A DNA stretch of 23,904 nt from assembly GCA_004554085.1 (NCBI GenBank), contig SFNY01000036.1, forward strand, positions 1-23,904, given 5' to 3'. The notes beneath the pieces are model-generated. The model did not search any database. It worked only from the letters and a program-made list of their open reading frames with translations, and was not told the origin of the DNA. How positions within the stretch are numbered: the first letter of the stretch is position 1; every line of letters begins with the position of its first letter. The DNA is from Clostridiales bacterium. GTDB lineage: Bacteria > Bacillota > Clostridia > Christensenellales > Aristaeellaceae. Shown here in pieces: positions 7,626-14,961 of the stretch. The position numbers and the translations under genes were made by a program.

Positions 7626-8429
7626 TCAGATCCAGGCCTCGCCGATGGCAGCCAGGCGCACGTCGCCGCTGATCTCCAGGCGGGAGATGCGTTCGCCGTC
7701 CCATTCCGCCTCCACATGGATGGTTCCGCCGGGCTGGGCCACGTCGAGGGCCGCGTCGCCGCGCCGTTCATGGGCCAGATATGCGCCCAGCGCCGCCGTG
7801 CCGCTGCCGCAGCCGCGCTCCCACACGCTGCTGCTTGTGGAGCGCACGTACACCAGCGGATGAATGCGGTCCAGCGCGTCGTCGGCAAGTATGATGCCGA
7901 TTGCGTCGGTTTCGCAGGCCTCGCACCAGCGGGGGATGCAGCGCGGCGCTTCACTCGCCCGCAGCACGCCCTCCCGGACGATGGCGTGGGCGATGCCGGG
8001 GAAGAACACCACAGGACAGCGCACGCCGTCGGGGAACTCCACCTCCCGGATTTCCTCCGGCAGCGGCATGCAGACCGTGCCGCGACACACGTCGCCGCTG
8101 CGGCGGATGCGGCAGGGGACGATCCCGTCCGCGCCGGAAACCTCCAGCGGATACACCGCCTCACCGCCGTCGGGAAGGTTCTCCCGGAACGCCAGCAGCG
8201 CTGCCAGCGACATGGTGGCGTTTCCGCAGAACTCGCCGCCCATCATCTGCAAACGCATGCGCGCGCCGGGAAGCGTGGGTTTCTCCAGAAAGCCCACCTG
8301 CTCGCCGCCCACGCTGCCGTAGGCCATCAGCGCCTCCGCGACGGCGCTGTGCCGGTCGCGGGGGACGGGGTCGGTGACGAGGATCGTCATGTTTTCGGTG
8401 GGATTGAGCTTTGCAAAGCGCAGTTTCAT
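7626..8429 (-). CDS. DapF-fold amino acid racemase, CntK/histidine-racemase-like
   Basis: A 267-residue protein of the PLP-independent diaminopimelate epimerase fold. Two catalytic cysteines stand in paired motifs: Cys68 in 'GGEFCGNATMS' and Cys207 in 'ERGCGSGTAALG'. True DapF has 'GNGxR' and 'CGTGA'-type motifs. The 'EFCGNATMS', 'NPTENMTILV', 'CGSGTA' and 'QPGGTIHV' forms here match my memory of CntK, the histidine racemase of staphylopine synthesis, and related histidine racemases. I therefore infer racemisation of a free amino acid, possibly histidine, rather than cell-wall DAP synthesis. The start at 8429 has GGAG 8 bp upstream. The gene follows the ABC importer on the same strand after 72 bp without an obvious terminator, so it may use the imported amino acid. 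No CntL/CntM metallophore genes are in the window. Confidence 0.8.
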   Translation of the reverse strand: MKLRFAKLNPTENMTILVTDPVPRDRHSAVAEALMAYGSVGGEQVGFLEKPTLPGARMRLQMMGGEFCGNATMSLAALLAFRENLPDGGEAVYPLEVSGADGIVPCRIRRSGDVCRGTVCMPLPEEIREVEFPDGVRCPVVFFPGIAHAIVREGVLRASEAPRCIPRWCEACETDAIGIILADDALDRIHPLVYVRSTSSSVWERGCGSGTAALGAYLAHERRGDAALDVAQPGGTIHVEAEWDGERISRLEISGDVRLAAIGEAWI

Positions 8430-8501
8430 GATCGTTACTCCAAGAATAAGCCGCAGCATTCCGGCAGGGCCGTGCGTACTGCGGCGAATTGTCGTCGGGC
8501 G

Positions 8502-9257
8502 TCAGTTGAAGCGGGAGAGGAACTGGATCGTGCGCTCCTGCTGGGGATTGTTGATGATGTTGAAGGGGTTGCCCTGCTCCACGATCACGCCGCCGTCCAT
8601 GAAGATCACGTGGTCGGACACGTCCCGGGCGAAGGCCATCTCGTGGGTGACGATCACCATGGTCATGTGCTGGGCGGCGAGGTCGCGGATGACCTTCAGG
8701 ATCTCGCCGGTCAGCTCGGGGTCGAGGGCGGAGGTGGGCTCGTCGAAGAACAGGATCTTCGGCTGCATGGCCAGCGCACGGGCGATGGACACGCGCTGCT
8801 GCTGTCCGCCGGAGAGCTGGTAGGGGTAGGCGTCCTCGCGGTCGCCAAGGCCCATCTGCTTGAGCAGCTCCCGGGCGTGGGCGTAGACCTCGTCCTTCGG
8901 GAGCTTCTGAATGAGAATCGGTGCTTCGGTGATGTTCTTCAGCACCGAATAGTGCGGAAACAGGTTGAAGTTCTGAAACACCAGGCCGAAGGAGGACTTG
9001 ATGCTGCGCAGCTCGGCCTTGCTGGCGTAGACGCTCTTGCCGTTCTCCTCCCGGGCGGCGTACTTGCCCAGGTAGGCCAGGTCGCCGCCGTCCATGGTCT
9101 CCAGCAGCGTGGCGCAGCGCAGCAGCGTGCTCTTGCCGCTGCCCGACGGGCCGATGATGGACACCACCTGACCCTCCTCCACCGACAGGGAGATGTCATT
9201 GAGCACCTCCAGCTCCCCGAAGTGCTTGCGCATGTGGTTGATTTCCAGAATTTTCAT
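8502..9257 (-). CDS. Polar amino acid ABC importer, ATPase subunit
   Basis: A 251-residue ABC ATPase of the GlnQ/HisP type. It shows Walker A 'GPSGSGKS' (about 33-40), the Q-loop 'LVFQNFNLFPH', the signature 'LSGGQQQR', Walker B 'ILFFDEPTSALD' and the H-loop 'THEM'. It powers uptake of a polar amino acid through the permease encoded just upstream. The start is placed at the second ATG (9257) because AAAGGAG lies about 9 bp before it. An earlier ATG at 9275 overlaps the permease stop but has no such site. It is the third gene of the solute-binding protein/permease/ATPase operon. Confidence 0.93.
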   Translation of the reverse strand: MKILEINHMRKHFGELEVLNDISLSVEEGQVVSIIGPSGSGKSTLLRCATLLETMDGGDLAYLGKYAAREENGKSVYASKAELRSIKSSFGLVFQNFNLFPHYSVLKNITEAPILIQKLPKDEVYAHARELLKQMGLGDREDAYPYQLSGGQQQRVSIARALAMQPKILFFDEPTSALDPELTGEILKVIRDLAAQHMTMVIVTHEMAFARDVSDHVIFMDGGVIVEQGNPFNIINNPQQERTIQFLSRFN

Positions 9258-9271
9258 GGCGCGCGCTCCTT

Positions 9272-9919
9272 TCATCGATAGTAGTTCAGGCGGTTTTCAA
9301 GCCGGTTCATCACGAAGGCGACGATGGAGTTGAACACGTAGTAGAACACGCCGGCGATCACGAAGGGCATGAAGCTGGTCTGGGAGTTGGCGATCTGCTT
9401 GCCGATGGAGAACATCTCCTGATAGGCCAGGGTGAAGGCCAGCGAGGTGTCCTTGACCAGCGTGATGACCTCGTTTGTGACCGAGGGCAGGATGTGCTTG
9501 ATGACCTGCGGCAGGATGATGCGCATGAAGGTCTGGAACTTGCTGTAACCCAGCACCGCCGCGGCCTCGTACTGGCCAACGGGCATGGCTTCGATGCCGC
9601 CGCGGTAGATTTCCGCGAAGTAGGCCGCGTAGTTCAGCGAGAAGGCGATGATGATGGGGATCAGCTTGTTGCGCGCCACACCGAAGCCGAACAGATAGAA
9701 GGGGCCGTAGGCCACCACCAGCAGCTGCAGCATCAGCGGCGTTCCGCGCAGGATGGAGATGTACACCTGCGCGAAGTAGCGGACCGGCTTGATCTTGCTC
9801 ATGCGCAAGAAGGCGACGATCAGGCCCAGCGGCAGGGAGAAGAGCAGCGTCAGGCCGAATATGGTGCAGGTTCTGCCCAAGCCCTCGCTCATCTTGGCGA
9901 TCATGGCGGTGATGGTCAT
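9272..9919 (-). CDS. Polar amino acid ABC importer, permease subunit
   Basis: A 215-residue integral membrane protein of the His/Glu/Gln/Arg/opine permease family. It has about five hydrophobic segments, 'ISILRGTPLMLQL' after the second helix, and the EAA-loop signature 'QYEAAAVLGYSKFQTFMRIILPQ', which docks onto the ATPase. Only one permease gene is present, so the transporter probably uses a homodimeric channel. The start has AAAGGGGA 8 bp upstream. A stable hairpin sits in the gap before it and probably lowers its expression relative to the binding protein. Confidence 0.93.
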   Translation of the reverse strand: MTITAMIAKMSEGLGRTCTIFGLTLLFSLPLGLIVAFLRMSKIKPVRYFAQVYISILRGTPLMLQLLVVAYGPFYLFGFGVARNKLIPIIIAFSLNYAAYFAEIYRGGIEAMPVGQYEAAAVLGYSKFQTFMRIILPQVIKHILPSVTNEVITLVKDTSLAFTLAYQEMFSIGKQIANSQTSFMPFVIAGVFYYVFNSIVAFVMNRLENRLNYYR

Positions 9920-9945
9920 TTCTGTTTCCCCTTTACGCAGGCATT

Positions 9946-9971
9946 GGGGCTATCGCTTTCGCCATAACCCC
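9946..9971 (-). other. Intercistronic GAAA-tetraloop hairpin between binding protein and permease
   Basis: On the minus strand an 11-position stem with one wobble and one mismatch (arms GGGGTTATGGC and GCGATAGCCCC) is capped by GAAA. It lies 50 bp after the binding-protein stop and 26 bp before the permease start. No T run follows, so it is unlikely to terminate. Hairpins here often protect the upstream mRNA and raise binding-protein yield. Confidence 0.7.
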
Positions 9972-10021
9972 ACAGCCCGTTATTTTGTTGATTTGCCAGG
10001 ATTTCCGTACAAGTCCGAAGC

Positions 10022-10795
10022 TTATTCGGCGCTCAGGCACAGTGCGCTGGTGTCCAGACCGTACTTCTCGGCCAGGGAGATGTAGGTGCCGTCTGCAACC
10101 AGCTGCATGAAGGCTTCCTCAACCTGTGCGCACATCTCGGCGTCGTCCTTGCGGAAGCAGATGCCGTACTTCTCAGCGGCCCAGGATTCGTCCAGCATCA
10201 CGTACTCGTCGCCGTACTCGGCAATCTTGTTGGCGGCAACGCCGATGTCGATCGCGATGGCGTCGATGGAGCCGGCCATCAGCTCGGTGAAGCACACGTT
10301 GTAATTCTCGAAGCGAATCAGCTCGCCGAAGGTTTTTGCCAGATCCTCGCAATCGCCGCTGAGCAGGATGTCCGCGGAGGTGCCCAGCTGCACGCCCACA
10401 ACCTTGCCGGCCAGATCGTCGATGGTGGCGATGCCGCTGTCGGCCTTGGTCAGAATCATCTGGGAGTTGTCGGAGTAGGCCATGGACAGGGTGTAGGCCT
10501 CGGGGTCGATCACGTCGATGGTCAGGCCGGACCAGATGCAGTCGATCTCACCGGCGTCCAGGGAGAACAGCTTGGTGTCCCAGTTGATCGGAACCAGCTC
10601 GATGTCCCAGCCCAGGATCTCGCAAACGCCCTTCGCCATCTCAATGTCGAAGCCGGTGTACTCGCCGTCGTCGCCCATGTAGGTGTAGGGCGGATACTCC
10701 GCGTCGAAGCCCATCTTGAAGGTCACGCCCTCTGCCATGCAGGCAGCGGACAGAACAAACATCAGAACCAGAATCATTGCAAGCGTCTTTTTCAT
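10022..10795 (-). CDS. Polar amino acid ABC importer, extracytoplasmic solute-binding protein
   Basis: A 257-residue SBP_bac_3 (cluster F-type) protein with signal peptide MKKTLAMILVLMFVLSAACM. Cys19 could be a lipid attachment site, although the lipobox (S-A-A-C) is not classical. Family motifs are 'YPPYTYMGDDGEYTGFDIEMA' (split here as YPPYTY, 34-39, and GFDIEMA, 48-54), 'WDTKLFSLDAGEIDCIWSGL' (72-91), 'GVQLGTSAD' (134-142) and 'DIGVA' (183-187). Asp183 would bind the ligand amino group. The arginine that usually follows the 'SGLTI' motif and binds the alpha-carboxylate is not found: the sequence reads 'SGLTIDVIDPEAYT'. The start at 10795 has GGAGGG 7 bp upstream. It is the first gene of the operon. 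Ligand: an amino acid or derivative, not identified. Confidence 0.92.
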   Translation of the reverse strand: MKKTLAMILVLMFVLSAACMAEGVTFKMGFDAEYPPYTYMGDDGEYTGFDIEMAKGVCEILGWDIELVPINWDTKLFSLDAGEIDCIWSGLTIDVIDPEAYTLSMAYSDNSQMILTKADSGIATIDDLAGKVVGVQLGTSADILLSGDCEDLAKTFGELIRFENYNVCFTELMAGSIDAIAIDIGVAANKIAEYGDEYVMLDESWAAEKYGICFRKDDAEMCAQVEEAFMQLVADGTYISLAEKYGLDTSALCLSAE

Positions 10796-10856
10796 GGTAA
10801 TACCCTCCAGTATGAATCTCTGCTTTTCCGGAGCGACGTATGCTCCGTTCGTTGTG

Positions 10857-10885
10857 AGCATAGTTTAACACTTTAGCATGGTAAA
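10857..10885 (-). promoter_or_regulatory. Possible promoter of the amino acid importer operon
   Basis: Minus strand TTTACC (10880-10885), 17 bp, TATGCT (10857-10862), each four of six matches. The predicted leader (about 55 bases) contains a small hairpin, CGGAGC...GCTCCG (10829-10847), with no T run. No known riboswitch was recognised. Confidence 0.4.
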
Positions 10886-11050
10886 TTAAAAGCATATTCT
10901 GACGTAGTTTTGATGAAGTTTGTGTAAATTTAAGCCGACCACGGAGGAGGGGCCTCGGGATGTGCGGGAAGGGACTCCGGCAGATGGAAAATCTTCAAAT
11001 TGTTTACAGGAAACCAAGGAAATATGCGAACAGATTCCAACTTGGATCAC

Positions 11051-11056
11051 TATAAT
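11051..11056 (+). promoter_or_regulatory. -10 element of the MATE gene promoter
   Basis: A perfect TATAAT lies 28 bp before the chosen GTG start at 11084. No good -35 is seen at the right distance (the expected position reads GAACAG). It supports the short form of the MATE protein. The gap from 10886 to 11050 holds nothing else I can recognise. Confidence 0.5.
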
Positions 11057-11083
11057 GGATGCACATCACTGGGGGTGAGATTT

Positions 11084-12460
11084 GTGCTGCACAGAGCAAA
11101 CCGCAGCTATGAGCTGGACATGACCCACGGGAAGCTGATTCCGAAGGTGGCGGCATTTGCGGTTCCGCTGATGATGACGAGCATATTGCAGCTGTTGTAC
11201 AATGCGGCGGATGTGATTGTGGTGGGGCGCTGCACGGGCAAGGAGGCCCTGGCGGCGGTGGGCTCCACGGCTTCGCTGATCAACCTGATCGTGAATGTAT
11301 TTCTAGGGCTGTCGGTGGGCACGAACGTGGTGGCGGCGCGCTATTATGGCGCGGGCGACTACAGGGACACCCAGGAGGCCGTGCACACCTCCATCTTCAT
11401 CAGCCTGATCGGCGGCGTGGCCATCGGCATCTTCGGCTTCATCTTCGGCGGAACCTTCCTCGAATGGATGGGTTCGCCGGAGAGCGTGCTTCCGCTGGCC
11501 ACCCAGTACATCCGCATCTATTTTATCGGCATGCCCTTCAACATGCTCTACAACTTCGGTGCGGCGGTGCTGCGCGCGGTGGGCGATACCCGCCGTCCGC
11601 TGTACTTCCTGACCGCCGCGGGCATCGTGAACGTGCTGCTGAACCTGCTGTTTGTGGTCGTGTTTGGGATGGGCGTCGCGGGCGTTGCGCTGGCGACGAT
11701 CATCGCCCAGATGATCTCGGCGGTGCTGGTGACCATCTGCCTGATCCGCACCGACGGCTTTGTGCACCTGGATCTGAAGAAGCTGCACGTGCACGCTGAC
11801 AAGCTTGCGGCCATTGCGAAAATCGGCCTGCCGGCGGGCTTCCAGGGCGCGTGCTTCTCCATCTCCAACGTGCTGATTCAGTCCACGGTCAACAGCTACG
11901 GTGACGTCGTGGTGGCGGGCAACTCGGCCTCCCAGAACCTGGAGGGCTTCATCTACGCCTCCATGAACGCCTTCCACCAGGCGGCCATTACCTTTGCCAG
12001 CACCAACATCGGCGCGGGCAAGAACAGCCGCATCCGCAAGTCGCTGGGGGCAACCTCGCTGCTGGTGACGCTGGTGGGCGTAGTGTTGGGCGGCCTGGCG
12101 GTGCTGTTCATGCGGCCGCTGGTGGGCATCTATTCGCCGGAGCCGGAGGTTATCGCCGCGGGCATGCGCAGGCTGCGCATCATCGCCGGGACCTACTTCC
12201 TCTGCGGCCTGATGGACGTGTTCTGCGGCATACTGCGCGGCATGGGCGCGGCCATGGTGCCCATGTTTGTGTCCATCATGGGCGCCTGCGTCTTTCGCAT
12301 CTTCTGGATCTATGTGATCCTGCCCCTGTACCCCAGCCTTGAAATGCTCTACTATTCCTATCCGGTGTCCTGGGTACTCACCGGCGGCGTACATCTGATC
12401 TGCTGCCTGGTGCTGATGCGCAGGTTCCCGGTGAATCGAGAACAGGAGGAATTGACATGA
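11084..12460 (+). CDS. MATE-family multidrug/metabolite efflux protein
   Basis: A 458-residue integral membrane protein with about 12 hydrophobic segments in two homologous halves. The N-terminus 'YELDMTHGKLIPKVAAFAVP' and the following 'QLLYNAADVIVVGRCTGKEA' are the usual opening of clostridial NorM/DinF-like MATE transporters, which expel cationic compounds in exchange for Na+ or H+. A GTG start at 11084 is proposed: GGGGGTGAG precedes it, the -10 at 11051 lies upstream, and the resulting N-terminus has the family's usual length. An upstream ATG (11024) and the downstream ATG (11120) are alternatives. The stop overlaps the next gene by 4 bp. Confidence 0.9.
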   Translation: MLHRANRSYELDMTHGKLIPKVAAFAVPLMMTSILQLLYNAADVIVVGRCTGKEALAAVGSTASLINLIVNVFLGLSVGTNVVAARYYGAGDYRDTQEAVHTSIFISLIGGVAIGIFGFIFGGTFLEWMGSPESVLPLATQYIRIYFIGMPFNMLYNFGAAVLRAVGDTRRPLYFLTAAGIVNVLLNLLFVVVFGMGVAGVALATIIAQMISAVLVTICLIRTDGFVHLDLKKLHVHADKLAAIAKIGLPAGFQGACFSISNVLIQSTVNSYGDVVVAGNSASQNLEGFIYASMNAFHQAAITFASTNIGAGKNSRIRKSLGATSLLVTLVGVVLGGLAVLFMRPLVGIYSPEPEVIAAGMRRLRIIAGTYFLCGLMDVFCGILRGMGAAMVPMFVSIMGACVFRIFWIYVILPLYPSLEMLYYSYPVSWVLTGGVHLICCLVLMRRFPVNREQEELT

Positions 12461-12945
12461 AGACCGGACTCGCAATCTCCGCAATGATCGACTATCTGAA
12501 CGGCAACCTGCACGAGGTGGAGCACCTGCTGAAGGTCTACGGCTACGCCAAGGCCATCGGCGAGATGGAGGGCCTGGACGCGCGCACCCAGGAGATTCTG
12601 GAGATCGCCGCAGTGGTGCACGACATCGGCATCCCGAGGGCCATCGAGAAGTACGGCAGCGACGCCGGCCCCTATCAGGAGGAGCTGGGCCCCGCCGAGG
12701 CGCGGAAGCTGTTGGGAAAAATTGGCTGCGACGAAGCGCTGATCGAGCGCGTGTGCGTTCTGGTGGGCCGCCACCACACCTACACCGATGTGGACGGCCT
12801 CGACTGCCGGATTCTGCTGGAGGCGGACTATCTGGTGAACGCGGCCTTCAACCACCACAGCCAGAAGGCGATTCTCGCGGCGAAGGAGAGCTTCTTCCGC
12901 ACGCAGGCGGGCATCCGCTTCCTGGATACCTGCCTTCTGAAGTGA
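12457..12945 (+). CDS. HD-domain phosphohydrolase
   Basis: A 162-residue protein with the HD superfamily metal ligands His23, His55-Asp56 ('VVHDIGIP'), His106/His107 and Asp124 ('LLEADYLVNA'). HD enzymes hydrolyse nucleotides or other phosphate esters with divalent metals in the cytoplasm. The substrate here is unknown. The start has AGGAGG and overlaps the MATE stop (ATGA), so the two genes are translationally coupled, although no shared function is obvious. After the stop (12946-13096) there is no convincing terminator; the weak hairpin GCGCA...TGCGC lacks a T run. Confidence 0.85.
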   Translation: MKTGLAISAMIDYLNGNLHEVEHLLKVYGYAKAIGEMEGLDARTQEILEIAAVVHDIGIPRAIEKYGSDAGPYQEELGPAEARKLLGKIGCDEALIERVCVLVGRHHTYTDVDGLDCRILLEADYLVNAAFNHHSQKAILAAKESFFRTQAGIRFLDTCLLK

Positions 12946-13096
12946 TCCGCCCTGAAAAACGCGCAAAAATCCCCTGCGCAACCGCCGGTTGACAAATTGA
13001 CGGGCCGAATTGGTGGCGCGCAACCGCAGAATCGGCTAGAATGGGCACAACGGCGCGGGGATTTCCCGCCCGAATTCATCAAATGAGGTGTCATAC

Positions 13097-14074
13097 ATGA
13101 TCCTGGCGGATAAGATTGTTCAGCTGCGAAAGAAGAACGGCTGGTCGCAGGAGGAGCTTGCGGCGCAGCTGAATGTGTCCCGACAGGCGGTCTCCAAGTG
13201 GGAGGGCGCGCAGTCGGTGCCCGATCTGGACCGCATTTTGCAGATGAGCACGCTCTTTGGCGTGACCACCGACTACCTGCTCAAGGACGAGATGGAGGCG
13301 GAGGAGCCGAGCTCCGGGAAGGACAGCGACTTGCGGCGGGTGCGCCTGGACGAGGCGAGCGCCTACCTTGCGTGGCGGGAACGCGCGTCGCTGCGCATCG
13401 CAGTGGCGACCTTCCTGTGCATCCTCTCGCCGATCCCGCTGCTGCTTCTGAGCGCGGCCTCCCAGGTGGAGGGCTGGGGGATCTCGGAGAACCAGGCGGG
13501 CATCGCGGGGGTCATCGTGCTGCTGCTGGTCGTCGCGGCGGCGGTGGCCATGTTCATCGCCTGCGGCTCCCGGAACGCGCCCTATGAATTCCTGGAGAAA
13601 GAAGCCTTCGAGACGGAGTACGGCGTGGAGGGCATGGTGCGGGAGCACCAGCGCGCGTATCGCAGCGACTATGCGCGCGGTAACATCCTGGGAACCTGCT
13701 GCTGCATCCTCGCACCGGTGGCGCTGCTCGTCGGCGCATTCTCCGGGGACGACTTCCTGACGGTGGCCATGCTGTGCGTGACGCTGCTGATCGCGGGCGT
13801 GGGCGTGATGATCTTCATTTCGGTGGGCGTGCGCTGGGCTGCCATGCAGCGGCTGCTCCAGGAGGGCGAGTTCTCCGCAGAGGATCGCAGTGCGAACCGC
13901 TTCAAGGAGGCCGTGAGCGCCGCCTACTGGCTCATCGCCACGGCGGTGTACCTCGCCTGGAGCTTCATCACCGAGGACTGGCAGCACAGCTGGATCGTCT
14001 GGCCGGTGGCGGGCGTGCTGTTCGGCGGGGTTATGGCGCTGTGCAACCTGCGCGGCAGGCGCGGAGACGAATAA
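13097..14074 (+). CDS. XRE-family regulator fused to a multi-helix membrane domain
   Basis: A 325-residue protein. Residues about 1-60 are an XRE/Cro helix-turn-helix ('LRKKNGWSQEELAAQLNVSR', then 'QAVSKWEGAQSVPDLDRI'). A charged linker (about 65-90) leads to about six hydrophobic segments (near 96-116, 130-152, 196-216, 219-245, 270-290 and 297-318). It is probably a membrane-bound one-component regulator that senses the envelope or a small molecule. The start at 13097 is chosen over an in-frame GTG 9 bp upstream because GAGGTG sits 6 bp before the ATG. A possible -10 (TAGAAT, 13037-13042) lacks a clear -35. Targets are unknown; the gene is monocistronic and ends in a terminator. Confidence 0.88.
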   Translation: MILADKIVQLRKKNGWSQEELAAQLNVSRQAVSKWEGAQSVPDLDRILQMSTLFGVTTDYLLKDEMEAEEPSSGKDSDLRRVRLDEASAYLAWRERASLRIAVATFLCILSPIPLLLLSAASQVEGWGISENQAGIAGVIVLLLVVAAAVAMFIACGSRNAPYEFLEKEAFETEYGVEGMVREHQRAYRSDYARGNILGTCCCILAPVALLVGAFSGDDFLTVAMLCVTLLIAGVGVMIFISVGVRWAAMQRLLQEGEFSAEDRSANRFKEAVSAAYWLIATAVYLAWSFITEDWQHSWIVWPVAGVLFGGVMALCNLRGRRGDE

Positions 14075-14085
14075 TTGCAAATGGA

Positions 14086-14120
14086 ACGGACGGATCGCTT
14101 TTGATCCGCCCGTCATTTTT
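14086..14120. terminator. Shared terminator between the XRE membrane regulator and the GNAT gene
   Basis: Arms ACGGACGGATC (14086-14096) and GATCCGCCCGT (14103-14113) pair with one mismatch around a 6-base loop, followed on the plus strand by CATTTTT (14114-14120). The hairpin also lies just after the GNAT stop on the minus strand, so it may end both transcripts. Confidence 0.75.
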
Positions 14121-14703
14121 ACAGAATTGTGTCTGCATCCAGCTCCCGGAAGGGCTTCAGCGGCGATGGCGCGGAGGTGTCCGGGTCGAGCACCTTCTCC
14201 ATCCAGACCGTGTTGTACCAGCGATTGAACTTCCAGCCGCAGTGGCGGAATTCGCCCACAATGTGATAGTCCATGGCGATATGGAAGTACACGCTGTCCA
14301 GCGTCAGGTGCTCGTCCTCCTCGTCGGGCACGGCGATGCTGGCGTACAGCCTGCGCACGCCCATCGCTCTGAGCGCGGCCTCCAGCGCGCGGTACAGCGC
14401 GGAGCCGATGCCCATGCGGCGGCAGTCCATGCGCAGGTAGATGCTCGCCTCCGCCGACCAGGAGTAGGCCTCGCGGCTGTGGAAGCTGCCCGCATAGGCG
14501 TAGCCCAGCAGCTCTCCGTCGGACTCCGCCACCAGATAGGGGTACTTCTCCTGCACGTGGCGGATGCGCTCCAGAAAGGCCGCCGCGTCAGGCGCTTCGT
14601 ACTCAAAGCTCACGGCGGTGCGCTCTACGTAGGGTGCGTAGATGTCCCGCAGCGCCGCTGCGTCGAATTCCCGGGCGACGCGGATGTGAATGTCTCTGTT
14701 CAT
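14119..14703 (-). CDS. GNAT N-acetyltransferase, phosphinothricin-acetyltransferase-like
   Basis: A 194-residue GNAT enzyme. It opens 'IRVAREFDAAALRDIYAPYV' and continues 'TAVSFEYEAP', 'PYLVAESDGELLGYAYAG', then the acetyl-CoA pyrophosphate loop 'RRMGIG' (about 95-100). This order is that of Pat/MddA-like enzymes, which acetylate phosphinothricin, methionine sulfoximine or similar amino acid analogues. Substrate assignment is by family only. The C-terminal part ('FRHCGWKFNRWYNTVWMEK') also fits the group. The ATG at 14703 is preferred to a TTG at 14712. Its ribosome site is weak (TGGATTG), and the gene starts 5 bp after the preceding stop, so it is probably translated by coupling. It is the last gene of the 18145-14119 run. 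Confidence 0.88.
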   Translation of the reverse strand: MNRDIHIRVAREFDAAALRDIYAPYVERTAVSFEYEAPDAAAFLERIRHVQEKYPYLVAESDGELLGYAYAGSFHSREAYSWSAEASIYLRMDCRRMGIGSALYRALEAALRAMGVRRLYASIAVPDEEDEHLTLDSVYFHIAMDYHIVGEFRHCGWKFNRWYNTVWMEKVLDPDTSAPSPLKPFRELDADTIL

Positions 14704-14708
14704 GCTGT

Positions 14709-14948
14709 TCAATCCAGATATTCGTCAACTTCGCTGCGGCCCGGGCGCACCGGAATCTCCGGCTCGCCGAAGATTTCGTTCAGAAACGCGGGGTCGCTGG
14801 CAAGATTCTTGAGTTTGTCGCGGCTGACCACGCTGTCGGTGCCCAGACAGGCCTTGCAGCGGTAGCCGCACTCCGGGCACACGCAGCCCAGCTCCAGCCC
14901 CTCGGACTGGTTCATGTAGGTGCCGCACTCATGACAACTGCATCGCAT
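14709..14948 (-). CDS. Small cysteine-rich zinc-ribbon-like protein
   Basis: A 79-residue protein with seven cysteines and one histidine in the first 35 residues ('MRCSCHECGTYM', then 'CVCPECGYRCKACLG'). The pattern suggests one or two zinc-binding knuckles. The rest is acidic and polar with no recognised fold. No function is known to me. It lies 13 bp after the L-serine dehydratase stop and 5 bp before the GNAT gene. GGAG is about 10 bp before its ATG. It could be a metal-binding accessory or a nucleic-acid-binding adaptor. Confidence 0.75.
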   Translation of the reverse strand: MRCSCHECGTYMNQSEGLELGCVCPECGYRCKACLGTDSVVSRDKLKNLASDPAFLNEIFGEPEIPVRPGRSEVDEYLD

Positions 14949-14961
14949 TGGGTTTCATCTC

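Noticed and set aside
7506..9281. A 591-codon plus-strand frame over the racemase and ABC ATPase genes
   Set aside because: It spans two real minus-strand genes and their gap and translates to a His/Gly/Arg-rich sequence. Other long antisense frames (6742-7863, 11303-12484, 13091-14116, 15010-16326, 16649-17914, 18420-19667, 22372-23562) were rejected for the same reason.
10829..10847. Leader hairpin of the ABC importer as a riboswitch or T-box
   Set aside because: Only a 6-bp stem is seen, with no T-box sequence, no known aptamer core and no paired terminator.
12961..12985. Hairpin after the HD gene as a terminator
   Set aside because: The stem is only 5 bp (GCGCA/TGCGC) and is not followed by a T run.
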